In this document: one piece after another, positions 1-7,562 of the stretch
Layout: every line of letters starts with the position of its first letter
How positions within the stretch are numbered: position 1 is the stretch's first letter
NCBI GenBank assembly: GCA_019414325.1
Contig: DXMG01000046.1
Coordinates: 1-15,552 of the forward strand
DNA from: Collinsella sp.
GTDB lineage: Bacteria; Actinomycetota; Coriobacteriia; Coriobacteriales; Coriobacteriaceae
Direction: 5' to 3'
DNA: 15,552 bases
Translations under genes and position numbers: made by a program
The notes under the pieces: generated by a model
Database searches by the model: none
Told to the model about the DNA's origin: nothing
Seen by the model: the letters and a program-made list of their open reading frames with translations, nothing else

Positions 1-96
1 GCATTGCGCGGCGCACCCATCAGCATGGGCCGGGGTGAGATTCCCGTGGAGCTGCGGCCAGCAGCCGTCCGTTTTCTGCCTCTTTTATGGTTTTAA
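1..96 (+). CDS. C-terminal tail of an unidentified ORF, cut by the window edge
   Basis: Frame 1 is open from the first base to a TAA at 94-96, giving 31 codons that end in a Pro/Leu-rich tail (…PVELRPAAVRFLPLLWF). It stops 26 bases before the tnpW start and runs in the same direction, as expected for the preceding gene of the mobile element. The stretch is too short to assign a family. A second frame is also open for about 100 bases, so it may not be coding at all. Confidence 0.25.
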   Translation, partial: ALRGAPISMGRGEIPVELRPAAVRFLPLLWF

Positions 97-122
97 TGAA
101 ATGGCATGAAAGGGGCCTTATT

Positions 123-296
123 ATGCAGAAAATTCAATCTGAAAATAAATATGCCCCGCCTATGCGGAGCAAAAAGAAGATCGGCAACACGACCTTTATC
201 GTCAATTCTTTTTTCCCTCAAACGGGAAATCAGACGATAGCCTCCAAACTGGAGAACCTGATAAAAGCCGATGTTCAGAAACAAACTGTGACTTGA
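123..296 (+). CDS. TnpW-like small transposon-encoded protein
   Basis: A 57-residue protein. It has a basic N-terminal segment (RSKKKIGNTTFIVNSFF) followed by a short helix-rich tail (ASKLENLIKADV). This layout, with the central K-I-G-N-T-T-(F/Y)-I-V-N core, matches the TnpW family of small proteins found next to TnpX-type serine recombinases in Firmicutes integrative elements; their function is not established. The ATG at 123 was chosen over the in-frame upstream ATG at 87 because GAAAGGGG (108-115) sits 7 bases before it and because family members begin near this residue. The serine recombinase starts 91 bases downstream on the same strand. The gene is AT-rich compared with the chromosomal genes to its right. 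The family assignment is from memory of the core motif, not a search. Confidence 0.75.
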   Translation: MQKIQSENKYAPPMRSKKKIGNTTFIVNSFFPQTGNQTIASKLENLIKADVQKQTVT

Positions 297-311
297 AAAC
301 CTCTTAACAGG

Positions 312-340
312 CAGACAGGGAAAAGAAAGCGCGGTATAAT
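312..340 (+). promoter_or_regulatory. Sigma-A-type promoter of the serine recombinase gene
   Basis: A perfect TATAAT -10 box lies at 335-340. The hexamer CAGACA (312-317) sits 17 bases upstream and matches 4 of 6 positions of TTGACA. Directly after the -10 is a short dyad, GAAGT-TGG-ACTTC (341-353), at the expected start of transcription. The dyad could be an operator or part of a recombinase-binding site; its role is inferred only from position. Confidence 0.6.
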
Positions 341-376
341 GAAGTTGGACTTCAATATCGTGTTTGACTGCCAGAT

Positions 377-382
377 AGGAGG
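377..382 (+). promoter_or_regulatory. Ribosome binding site deciding the recombinase start
   Basis: A perfect AGGAGG lies 5 bases before the ATG at 388. It supports the long N-terminus rather than the internal Met at residue 18, which has no comparable site. Confidence 0.8.
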
Positions 383-387
383 TATTT

Positions 388-2070
388 ATGTATTATCAGT
401 CAAACACCGCTGCCGCGCTTCAATTCCCTTACACGGCTATGAGCTCCGAAGAACTTACAGCTTTGTATTGTCGCTTATCCCGTGATGATGAATTGCAGGG
501 TGACAGCAATAGCATTGTAAACCAGAAAAAAATCCTGGAAAAGTATGCCCGTGAGCATGGATACAGCAATTTCAAATTCTATGTTGATGATGGCATCTCA
601 GGTACGACCTTCAACCGCCCAGGCTTTCAGCAGATGATTGCAGACATTGAGGCTGGCCTTGTCAAGAGGGTCATCATCAAGGATATGTCACGTTTCGGAC
701 GTGATTATCTGCAAGTCGGCATGTATACGGAAATCATGTTTCCCGAACATGATATTCACTTTATTGCGGTGAATGATGGTGTGGACAGCACTCAGGGTGA
801 CAACGAGTTTACGCCCTTCCGCAATATCATCAATGAATGGTACGCTAAAGACACCAGCAAAAAAATCCGTGCCGTTATGAAAGTGAAAGGCAATGCAGGA
901 GAACATTTGACTGTTTTGCCTCCGTATGGATACATGAAATCGTCTGATGACAAAAAGCAATGGGTGAAGGATGAAGAAGCCGCCCAGGTAGTTTATGAAA
1001 TTGGTCTCTATATCATGGATGGTTTGGGACCCTCGCAGATTGCAAGAAAACTGACGGAAAGAAAAATTCTTACTCCGGCTGCTTACTATGCGAGCAAGGG
1101 CAGAACAACCAATGTCACAAAGAAAGGTTCTCCTTACGCTTGGGATTCTTCTACGATTGCCGACATCATGGACCGCTGGCGTGAATACCTGGGGCACACA
1201 GTTAATTTCAAAACCCGTAAAAAATCCTACAAGAGTAAAAAGACCTTGCACAATCCAGAAAGCGAATGGAAGATTTTTGATAATACCCACGAAGCCATCT
1301 GGACGGAGGCGATTGCCGATGCAGCAAGGCTCGCAAGGCAGACGCGGCGCCGACCCACAAAGATGGGAGAAATGGGTATGTTCTCCGGCATGATGTTCTG
1401 TGCCGACTGCGGCTCCATTATGTACCAATGCAGGGCAACCAATTTCCGGCGCGATCAGGAATACTATCTGTGTTCCGGCTATCGGAAAAGCCGTGATGTA
1501 TGTGGGCAGACACATTCTATCCGAACTGTTATCCTGGAAGAATTGGTTCTGCAAAATCTGCGCGAGATCGTTTCCTTCGCATCACAGCGCAAAGACGATT
1601 TTGTGAAGATGGTCATGGATGCGGATATGCGCCAACGTAACCAAGGTTTGGCAAAACGGCAGAAAACATTGGCCGATGCCGAAAAGCGGATTGCAGAGCT
1701 GGACACCATTTTCAAGCGGCTCTACGAAGATACTATTTCGGGAAAACTTTCTGACGAGCGTTTTCAAAAGCTCTCTACCGATTACGAGAAAGAGCAGCAT
1801 CAGCTTCAAGATGTAGCGGCTGCTCTCCGTGATGAAATCGAAGCAGAGGAACAAAAAAGCGCCAATGTGGAAAGGTTTCTCTCCGTTGTAGAACGGTATA
1901 CGGAAATTCCTGAATTAACCCCATGTATCTTACATGAGTTTGTCGAGAAGATCGTTGTCCATGCCGCCAGCGATCCAAAGGGCAAGAACCGCACCCAGGA
2001 AATTGACATCTACTATAAGGGCATTGGAGCCCTGGAAGTATCGAAAGTTACTTCATCAAGGCAAGAATGA
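388..2070 (+). CDS. Large serine recombinase, TnpX-type integrase of an integrative element
   Basis: A 560-residue recombinase. The N-terminal resolvase domain (about 24-170) has Y-C-R-L-S with the expected catalytic Ser31, then the characteristic DDGISGTTFNRPGF and IIKDMSRFGRDYL segments. A recombinase DNA-binding domain follows (about 185-300). Next is a zinc-ribbon region with a CADC pair near residue 338 and two later cysteines near 364 and 374, then a coiled coil (about 400-500) and a C-terminal DUF4368-like tail (HEFVEKIVVH…EIDIYYKG). This architecture is that of large serine integrases (Tn4451/Tn5397 TnpX relatives), which excise and insert elements through 2-bp staggered cuts at att sites. 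Genes of this type normally sit at one end of their element, which fits the change to GC-rich host sequence within about 110 bases. It follows tnpW and has its own promoter. No truncation or frameshift is seen, so it appears intact. Confidence 0.93.
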   Translation: MYYQSNTAAALQFPYTAMSSEELTALYCRLSRDDELQGDSNSIVNQKKILEKYAREHGYSNFKFYVDDGISGTTFNRPGFQQMIADIEAGLVKRVIIKDMSRFGRDYLQVGMYTEIMFPEHDIHFIAVNDGVDSTQGDNEFTPFRNIINEWYAKDTSKKIRAVMKVKGNAGEHLTVLPPYGYMKSSDDKKQWVKDEEAAQVVYEIGLYIMDGLGPSQIARKLTERKILTPAAYYASKGRTTNVTKKGSPYAWDSSTIADIMDRWREYLGHTVNFKTRKKSYKSKKTLHNPESEWKIFDNTHEAIWTEAIADAARLARQTRRRPTKMGEMGMFSGMMFCADCGSIMYQCRATNFRRDQEYYLCSGYRKSRDVCGQTHSIRTVILEELVLQNLREIVSFASQRKDDFVKMVMDADMRQRNQGLAKRQKTLADAEKRIAELDTIFKRLYEDTISGKLSDERFQKLSTDYEKEQHQLQDVAAALRDEIEAEEQKSANVERFLSVVERYTEIPELTPCILHEFVEKIVVHAASDPKGKNRTQEIDIYYKGIGALEVSKVTSSRQE

Positions 2071-2106
2071 GAAAAACGGCATAGCCGAAGCTATACCGTT
2101 TCTCTC
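2071..2106. terminator. Bidirectional intrinsic terminator between recombinase and glgP
   Basis: A 10-bp stem with one mismatch (2075-2084 with 2091-2100) closes a 6-base loop. On the minus strand the loop reads CTTCGG, the very stable UUCG tetraloop, and the stem is followed by TTTTC, so it is a good terminator for glgP. On the plus strand it starts directly after the recombinase stop and is followed by TTTCTCTCTT. It can therefore end both convergent genes. Confidence 0.75.
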
Positions 2107-2183
2107 TTGCCCCACGATGTTTTCTTATCGGGAGGCACCTTTGCCGTGGCTCCGTTTTCAAGAGGATGGGCGATGAAACCGAA
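2107..2183. other. Probable element/chromosome junction zone (att site not resolved)
   Basis: This 77-base stretch has no convincing gene and lies between the recombinase terminator and the stop codon of glgP. Composition changes from the AT-rich element to the GC-rich host across it. Large serine recombinases act at sites next to their gene, so the recombination site (attR or attL) is expected here. It cannot be placed exactly, because the other end of the element and the empty site are not in the window. The glgP C-terminus ends normally, so the insertion did not truncate it. Confidence 0.4.
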
Positions 2184-4451
2184 TTAGCTCAGGTGCCAGA
2201 TCTCGTCGTTGTACTGGGAGATCGTACGGTCGGACGAGAAGGTGCCGGCGTTGGCGATATTGATGAGCGCCTTGCGCATCCAGGCGTCCTGGTCCTCGTA
2301 GTCGGCCAGTACGCGCTCCTTGGTCTGGATGTACTCCTCAATGTCGAGCAGGGCCATAAACCAGTCCTTGCCCTTAATGTCGTCGTGCAGGCGCTGCAGG
2401 CGCTCGGCGTTGCCGGTCGCCATAAAGGCGGGGTTGGTGATAAAGTCCACCAGCAGCTTGATACCGGGCTTGCGGTAGAGTGCGCTGGCGTTATAGCGGC
2501 CGTCAGCGTAGAGCTGCTCGACCTGTTTGGACGAGGCACCAAAGGTATAGATGTTCTCGTCGCCCACGAGCTCGGCAATCTCCACGTTGGCGCCGTCGAG
2601 CGTGCACAGGGTTAGGGCGCCGTTGAGCATGAACTTCATGTTGGAGGTGCCGCTCGCCTCCTTGGAGGCCAGGCTGATCTGCTCGGAGATGTCGGCGGCG
2701 GGGATCACGCGCTCGGCGGCGGTGACGTTGTAGTTCTCGATCATGACAACCTGCAGGTAGGGAGCCACGTCGGGGTCGTTTGCAATCCACTGCGACAGCG
2801 TCAGGATCAGATGGATGATGTCCTGCGCGATAGTGTAGGCAGGGGCCGCCTTGCCGCCAAAGATGATGGTGACGGGGTGCTTAGGCTTATTGCCGTTCTT
2901 GATGTCGAGATACTTCCAGATTATGTAGAGCGCGAGCATCTGCTGGCGCTTGTACTCGTGGATACGCTTGACCTGAACATCGATGATGGCGTTGGAGGGA
3001 ATGGTCACGCCTTGCTCGAGCGCCATGAACTGGCGCATGATGGCCTTGGCCTCGGTCTTGGTGGCGGCCAGGCGCTCAAGAACATTCTTGTCGTCGGCGA
3101 ACTTGGCGAGTTTGCTCAGATCGCCGGTGCTGCGCCAGTCGGTGCCGATCACATCGTCGAGCAGGCTGGCGAGCGCGGGGTTGGCCCCATGGATCCAGCG
3201 GCGGAAGGTGATGCCGTTGGTCTTGTTGGAGAACTTCTCGGGATAGATCTCGTAGAACGGATGAAGCTCGGTGTCCTCCAGGATCTTGGTGTGGAGGGCG
3301 GCTACGCCATTGATGGAGAAGCCAAAGTGGATGTCCATGTGGGCCATGTGGACGGTGTCGTATTCGTCGATGACGGCGACGCGCGGGTCATCGTGCTCGG
3401 CCTTCGCGATCTCATCGAGCTTGACGATAATGTCGGCGATGGCAGGGGAGACCTTCTGCAGGCTGACGAGCGGCCACTTCTCGAGCGCCTCGGCAAGAAT
3501 CGTGTGGTTAGTGTAGGCGACCATGGAGCGTACGATGGTCACGGCCTCGTCAAACTCGATGCCATGCTCGGTGGTGAGCAAGCGAATGAGCTCGGGGATG
3601 ACCATGGTGGGGTGCGTGTCGTTAATTTGGACCACGGCGTAGTCGGCCAGATCGTGCAGGTTGCTGCCGCGCTCGATGGCCTCGTCGATCAGGAGCTGGG
3701 CGGCGTTGCTCACCATGAAGTATTCCTGGTAGATGCGAAGCAGGCGGCCCTGCTCGTCGGAATCGTCGGGGTAGAGGAACAAGGTGAGGTTCTTGGCGAT
3801 CTCGGTCTTGTCGAAGTCGATGGAGCTGCCGGGGACCAGGCCGTCGTCGACGCTCGCCAGGTCGAACAGGCGCAGACGGTTCTTGGTGGGCTGGCCGTAA
3901 CCGGGCACGTCGATGTTGACGAGCTTGGAGGTAACGGCAAAATCGCCGAACTCGACGGTGTAGGAGCGGTCGTCGTCGACTAGGATGTCCTGCTCACCGA
4001 GCCACTCGTCGGGGACGGCCTTCTGCTGGTTGTCGACAAAGCGCTGACGGAACAGGCCGTAGTGATAGTTGAGGCCCACGCCATCGCCGGTCAAGCCCAG
4101 CGTGGCGATGGAATCCAGGAAGCATGCGGCCAGGCGGCCCAGGCCGCCGTTGCCGAGCGACGGCTCGACCTCGAATTCCTCGATCTTGTTGAGGTCGTGG
4201 CCTGCGGCGGTGAGCTGGTCCTTAACCTCGTCGTAGATGCCGAGGTCGATCATGTTGTTGATGAGCAGCTTGCCGATCAAAAATTCGGCGGAAATGTAAT
4301 AGAGCTTTTTCTTGCCGTTGTTGAGCGGGCAGGTGGCGGAGCGCTCCTGCACGAGTTTGACCAGCAGCTTGTAAATGCGACGGTCGTCGAGCTGCTCGAG
4401 CGAGGTGCCAAAAGACTGCTCGGCGAGTTCCATGAGGTTAATTTGGGGCAT
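2184..4451 (-). CDS. glgP: Glycogen/maltodextrin phosphorylase
   Basis: A 755-residue GT35 alpha-glucan phosphorylase, which releases glucose-1-phosphate from the non-reducing ends of glycogen or maltodextrin using phosphate and PLP. Visible signatures are KLYYISAEFLIG and EPSLGNGGLGRLAACFLDS near the N-terminus, QINDTHPT, the KRIHEYKRQ motif, and the PLP site EASGTSNMKF with the cofactor lysine at Lys606. The C-terminus is the usual FSSDRTI…YNDEIW type, so the gene is complete despite the adjacent mobile element. It is somewhat shorter than E. coli GlgP (about 815). The ATG at 4451 has AGGAGG 4 bases upstream (4456-4461) and begins at the conserved N-terminus. A reading frame stays open further upstream into malQ, but that extension is Arg/Pro/His-rich shadow sequence. 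It lies 128 bases behind malQ on the same strand and acts in the same pathway, so the two probably form an operon. Confidence 0.95.
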   Translation of the reverse strand: MPQINLMELAEQSFGTSLEQLDDRRIYKLLVKLVQERSATCPLNNGKKKLYYISAEFLIGKLLINNMIDLGIYDEVKDQLTAAGHDLNKIEEFEVEPSLGNGGLGRLAACFLDSIATLGLTGDGVGLNYHYGLFRQRFVDNQQKAVPDEWLGEQDILVDDDRSYTVEFGDFAVTSKLVNIDVPGYGQPTKNRLRLFDLASVDDGLVPGSSIDFDKTEIAKNLTLFLYPDDSDEQGRLLRIYQEYFMVSNAAQLLIDEAIERGSNLHDLADYAVVQINDTHPTMVIPELIRLLTTEHGIEFDEAVTIVRSMVAYTNHTILAEALEKWPLVSLQKVSPAIADIIVKLDEIAKAEHDDPRVAVIDEYDTVHMAHMDIHFGFSINGVAALHTKILEDTELHPFYEIYPEKFSNKTNGITFRRWIHGANPALASLLDDVIGTDWRSTGDLSKLAKFADDKNVLERLAATKTEAKAIMRQFMALEQGVTIPSNAIIDVQVKRIHEYKRQQMLALYIIWKYLDIKNGNKPKHPVTIIFGGKAAPAYTIAQDIIHLILTLSQWIANDPDVAPYLQVVMIENYNVTAAERVIPAADISEQISLASKEASGTSNMKFMLNGALTLCTLDGANVEIAELVGDENIYTFGASSKQVEQLYADGRYNASALYRKPGIKLLVDFITNPAFMATGNAERLQRLHDDIKGKDWFMALLDIEEYIQTKERVLADYEDQDAWMRKALINIANAGTFSSDRTISQYNDEIWHLS

Positions 4452-4460
4452 GTTTCCTCC

Positions 4461-4478
4461 TGTAATGGGTTGATTACA
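4461..4478 (-). promoter_or_regulatory. Perfect dyad next to the glgP ribosome binding site
   Basis: TGTAAT-GGGTTG-ATTACA is a perfect 6-6-6 inverted repeat whose left end touches the Shine-Dalgarno sequence of glgP. It could be an operator for a repressor or an RNA hairpin that limits translation initiation. No regulator can be named from this sequence alone. Confidence 0.4.
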
Positions 4479-4498
4479 TGTCTGCAATTCATAAGAAT

Positions 4499-4532
4499 CC
4501 CGCGCGAGGGGATTGGGGTGGCCTCGCGCGGG
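4499..4532 (-). terminator. GC-rich hairpin between malQ and glgP (attenuator or processing stem)
   Basis: An 11-bp perfect stem (4499-4509 with 4522-4532) encloses a 12-base loop. In the direction of transcription it is followed by ATTCTTATG rather than a full U-tract. That would make it a weak terminator or a stem that changes the malQ:glgP transcript ratio. No clear new -35/-10 pair was seen between it and glgP. Confidence 0.45.
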
Positions 4533-4579
4533 TAAGCAAGCGCGTCCGCACGGTGGGGAGGGGTCGGGCGCGGTAGCTC

Positions 4580-6085
4580 CTATTGAGGAAGCTCGATTTC
4601 GGCTTCCGACGGGATGCGGAAGTAGGTCTCGGTCCAGTCGGTGAGTTTGTGCTCGAGCTCGCGGGTGATGGCGCCGTCGAGCATGCGCCAGGTCCAGTTG
4701 CCGCCCAGCGTGGCAGGGGTGTTGATGCGCGCCTCGTTGCCCAAGTTGAGCAGGTCCTGCATGGTGTAGATGCACGTGTCGCTCACGCTGGCTGCGATGG
4801 TTCGGTTGAGCGCGTCGGCGATGGGTTCGCCGGCCTGCTGATGGGTGTACAGGGCTGTCTGCTCGCGCTGACGCGGGGTAGCCGTTCCTTCAAACCAGCC
4901 GCGTGCCGTCTCGTTGTCGTGAGTGCCCACGTAGGCGACGGTGTTGGCAATGTAGTTGTGCGGCAGGTAGTACGAGTTGGTGCCCTCAAAGGCAAACTGC
5001 AGGATCTTCATGCCGGGGAAGCCCGAGTTGTCGCGCATATCGATGACGCCGGGGGTGAGGAAGCCCAGGTCCTCGGCGATGATGGGCAGCGTGCCGAGCT
5101 TTTCCTCGAGTGTCTTGAAGAGCTTGAGGCCGGGACCCTGCGTCCACGAACCGTAGGACGAATCAGGCGAGGAGAACGGCACCTCCCAATAGGCCTCGAA
5201 GCCGCGGAAGTGATCCAGGCGGATGACGTCGTACATGTCGAGGGCGGCGCGAATGCGGCCCTCCCACCAGGAGAAGCCGTCGGCCTCCATGGCGTCCCAG
5301 TCGTAGATGGGGTTGCCCCAGTACTGGCCGGTGGCCGAGAACTGGTCGGGCGGCGTGCCGGCGACGCTCACGGGATTGCCGGCGGCGTCGATCTTAAAGA
5401 GCTCAGGTGTCGCCCACATCTCGACGGAGTCACGCGAGACATAGATGGGCAGGTCGCCGATGATGAGAATGTCGCGCTCGTTGGCATAGGCCTTGAGGCG
5501 GCTCCACTGGCGATCGAAGAAGTACTGCGTCATCTGGTGGTAGAGCATACGCGCCGGATGGTCGGCGCAGACCTTGGCGGAAGCCTCGCCGCGGGTGCGG
5601 AGCTCCGCGGGCCACTCCCAAAACGCCTTGAGACCGCACTCCTCTTTGACGGTCATGAACTCACAGTAGGGGATGAGCCAGTCCTCGTTGGCCTGGATAA
5701 AGTCATCGAAATCGGCCGGCTTGTCGGCAGCAAAGCGCTCGGCGGCGCGGTCGAGAATCTGACGGCGGCCGCCAAAGATAGCACCGTAGTCGACATTGCT
5801 GGGGTCGGATCCCAGATACACGCCATCGATATCGCGCTGCTCCAGATACCCTGCCTCGATAAGCTCGGCAAAGTCGATAAAGTTGGGGTTGCCCGCGCGG
5901 GCCGAGAACGACTGATAAGGCGAATCGCCATAGCTGGTCGTCGTAAGGGGCAGAATCTGCCAGTAATGTTGTTTGCACGAGGCGAGAAAATCGACGAAGT
6001 CGTAGGCATTCCAGCCAAAGCCGCCGATTCCGTATGGTCCGGGCAGAGATGAGACGGGCATGAGGACGCCGCTTGCACGCTCCAT
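4580..6085 (-). CDS. malQ: 4-alpha-glucanotransferase (amylomaltase, GH77)
   Basis: A 501-residue GH77 enzyme that moves alpha-1,4-glucan segments between maltodextrins and releases glucose, supplying longer chains to the phosphorylase. It begins with the family hallmark GVLMPVSSLPGPYGIGGFG. The catalytic set is visible: nucleophile Asp291 in RLDHFRG, acid/base Glu338 in IIAEDLG and Asp390 in GTHDNE. These positions are close to those of compact bacterial amylomaltases such as the Thermus enzyme. The ATG at 6085 was chosen because GGTGAG (6094-6099) lies 8 bases upstream. An in-frame TTG at 6100 would add five residues but lies directly against its own AAGG. It is the first gene of the probable malQ-glgP operon, with a promoter and operator-like dyad upstream (6171-6200). 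Confidence 0.93.
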   Translation of the reverse strand: MERASGVLMPVSSLPGPYGIGGFGWNAYDFVDFLASCKQHYWQILPLTTTSYGDSPYQSFSARAGNPNFIDFAELIEAGYLEQRDIDGVYLGSDPSNVDYGAIFGGRRQILDRAAERFAADKPADFDDFIQANEDWLIPYCEFMTVKEECGLKAFWEWPAELRTRGEASAKVCADHPARMLYHQMTQYFFDRQWSRLKAYANERDILIIGDLPIYVSRDSVEMWATPELFKIDAAGNPVSVAGTPPDQFSATGQYWGNPIYDWDAMEADGFSWWEGRIRAALDMYDVIRLDHFRGFEAYWEVPFSSPDSSYGSWTQGPGLKLFKTLEEKLGTLPIIAEDLGFLTPGVIDMRDNSGFPGMKILQFAFEGTNSYYLPHNYIANTVAYVGTHDNETARGWFEGTATPRQREQTALYTHQQAGEPIADALNRTIAASVSDTCIYTMQDLLNLGNEARINTPATLGGNWTWRMLDGAITRELEHKLTDWTETYFRIPSEAEIELPQ

Positions 6086-6170
6086 GAATGCGCTCACCAA
6101 CCTTCTTGTTCTGGGGTCGGCCTGCCGATGGGTGTGCAGTCCGCCTCCGATGTTCTGATTCGATACGCCT

Positions 6171-6200
6171 ATTGTAAAACATGTTGTTTAAACATGTACA
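6171..6200 (-). promoter_or_regulatory. malQ promoter with an operator-like dyad in the spacer
   Basis: On the minus strand a TACAAT -10 box lies at 6171-6176 and TGTACA (4 of 6 to TTGACA) at 6195-6200, with an 18-base spacer. The perfect inverted repeat ACATGTT-GTTTA-AACATGT (6179-6197) fills that spacer, the classic place for a repressor site. The centre lacks the CG step typical of LacI-family operators, so the cognate regulator is unknown. The 5' leader to malQ would be about 80 bases. Confidence 0.5.
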
Positions 6201-6248
6201 GGCAAGATAAAAAAGTTGGTCGATTTTCGGCGAATGGCTACATGCCAT

Positions 6249-6284
6249 GAAAAAAGCCCCGACCTCACAACGTGAGATCGGGGC
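6249..6284 (-). terminator. Intrinsic terminator of galE
   Basis: A 13-bp stem (6256-6268 with 6272-6284), containing one G-U wobble, closes a 3-base loop. On the minus strand it is followed directly by six U residues. It begins 22 bases after the galE stop and separates galE from the malQ promoter. Confidence 0.92.
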
Positions 6285-6306
6285 AAGAACGGTATGTAGG
6301 TTTTTG

Positions 6307-7368
6307 CTACTCGGCGTCGGCGAAGCCGTTGGGGTTGTGGCTCTGCCAGTTCCAGCTATCGCGGCACATGTCCGCGATGTCGTACTGGGCCTTCCAGCCC
6401 ATCATGCGCTCGGCCTTGGAGGCATCGCACCAGTTGGCAGCGATGTCGCCGGCGCGGCGCTCGCGGATCACGTAGGGCAGCTCCTTGCCACAAGCCTTGG
6501 AGAAGGCGGCGACGACCTCGAGTACCGAGGTGCCGGTGCCGGTGCCCAGGTTAAAGATCTCGACGCCGGTCTTGCCGTTCATCCAGTTAAGGGCGGCAAC
6601 GTGACCAGAGGCCAGATCGCACACGTGGATGTAGTCGCGCACGCCGGTGCCGTCGGGGGTGGGGTAGTCGTTGCCAAAGACCTGAACGGCCTCGAGCTTG
6701 CCCACGGCGACCTGGGCGACATAGGGCACCAGGTTGTTGGGGATGCCCTTGGGGTCCTCGCCGATCAGGCCCGACGGATGAGCGCCGATGGGGTTGAAGT
6801 AACGGAGCAGCACGACGTCCCACTCGGGGTCGGCGGTGTGGACGTCCATAAGGATCTGCTCGATCATCCACTTGGTCCAGCCATAGGGGTTGGTTGCGGG
6901 CTTCTTGGGGTCTTCCTCGGTGACGGGCGGGTTGTCCGGGTCGCCGTAGACGGTCGAGGAGCTCGAGAAGATGATGGACTTGCAGCCATGGTTGCGCATG
7001 ACGTCGATGAGCACCAGGGTGTTCTCGATGTTGTTGTGGTAGTACTCGACGGGCTTGCTCACCGACTCGCCGACGGCCTTAAAGCCGGCAAAGTGGATGA
7101 CACGGTCGATCTGATGGGTATCGAAGATCTTGTTCATCGCATCGCGGTCGAGCACGTTGGCCTCGTAGAAGGTGAGGTTCTTGGCGGCCTCGTCGCCCAC
7201 GATGGTCTTGACGCGGTCGACGGCGACGGCGCTGGAGTTGGAGAGATCATCGACGATGACGACCTGGTAGCCACCCTCGAGCAGCTGAACGACGGTGTGC
7301 GAGCCGATAAAGCCGGCGCCACCGGTAACGAGGACGCAGGTGTCTTTGGGGTCGAGTGCTTTGGACAT
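6307..7368 (-). CDS. galE: UDP-glucose 4-epimerase
   Basis: A 353-residue short-chain dehydrogenase/reductase-type epimerase that interconverts UDP-glucose and UDP-galactose with bound NAD+ (Leloir pathway; it also supplies UDP-galactose for polysaccharides). The N-terminal Rossmann motif is TGGAGFIGSHT, followed by VDDLSNSS. The active site shows SSSSTVYGD and the Y-x-x-x-K pair Tyr162/Lys166 in NPYGWTK. Later GalE landmarks (RYFNPIGAHPSG, GTGVRDYIHVCDLASGHVAAL, NLGTGTGTSVLEV) are all present. Length is normal. The ATG at 7368 is preceded by AGGAGA (7373-7378) at 4 bases. It is monocistronic: it has a promoter signal upstream and a strong terminator downstream, and is divergent from the cell-wall hydrolase gene. 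Confidence 0.96.
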   Translation of the reverse strand: MSKALDPKDTCVLVTGGAGFIGSHTVVQLLEGGYQVVIVDDLSNSSAVAVDRVKTIVGDEAAKNLTFYEANVLDRDAMNKIFDTHQIDRVIHFAGFKAVGESVSKPVEYYHNNIENTLVLIDVMRNHGCKSIIFSSSSTVYGDPDNPPVTEEDPKKPATNPYGWTKWMIEQILMDVHTADPEWDVVLLRYFNPIGAHPSGLIGEDPKGIPNNLVPYVAQVAVGKLEAVQVFGNDYPTPDGTGVRDYIHVCDLASGHVAALNWMNGKTGVEIFNLGTGTGTSVLEVVAAFSKACGKELPYVIRERRAGDIAANWCDASKAERMMGWKAQYDIADMCRDSWNWQSHNPNGFADAE

Positions 7369-7405
7369 GTAGTCTCCTATCGAATCAGGAACACTTCTTC
7401 AGGGG

Positions 7406-7411
7406 AGTATA
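7406..7411 (-). promoter_or_regulatory. Probable -10 box of the galE promoter
   Basis: TATACT on the minus strand, 37 bases before the galE start. No good -35 hexamer stands at 16-18 bases, so this is a partial call resting on the -10 and its distance from the gene. Confidence 0.4.
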
Positions 7412-7489
7412 GCGCAGGCGGGGACGCCCAAATGGTGCACTGTGGGAAAAGCAGAGGATTATGTTAACGTACTCATATAAGAGCTTGCT

Positions 7490-7516
7490 CAATTGTTACC
7501 TCAAATTTGACAATTG
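7490..7516. repeat. Inverted repeat in the galE/hydrolase divergent region
   Basis: CAATTGT (7490-7496) and ACAATTG (7510-7516) are perfect inverted copies 13 bases apart. The right arm overlaps a perfect TTGACA (7507-7512), but no matching -10 lies downstream of it. It may be an operator or an inactive promoter remnant. Confidence 0.45.
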
Positions 7517-7562
7517 CTTACGAGCCGCCGACCTTGTAGTTTCCTGCCGTTCGTGGAAATCG

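Noticed and set aside
2811..3983. A 390-codon open frame on the plus strand opposite glgP.
   Set aside because: It is a mirror of the GC-rich codon use of glgP (Val/Gly/Asp-rich, no motifs). The minus-strand frame has clear phosphorylase signatures, including the PLP lysine.
4452..4775. An N-terminal extension of the glgP frame reaching into malQ.
   Set aside because: The extension is Arg/His/Pro-rich, overlaps the end of malQ, and lacks a ribosome binding site. The ATG at 4451 has AGGAGG and the conserved start.
4583..6052. A 489-codon open frame on the plus strand opposite malQ.
   Set aside because: It is antisense shadow of malQ; the composition is repetitive Val/Gly/Glu/Leu, and it lacks any ribosome binding site or domain pattern.
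6247..7467. A 406-codon open frame on the plus strand opposite galE.
   Set aside because: It begins in the galE terminator and runs antisense through a fully conserved galE, so it is a codon-bias shadow.
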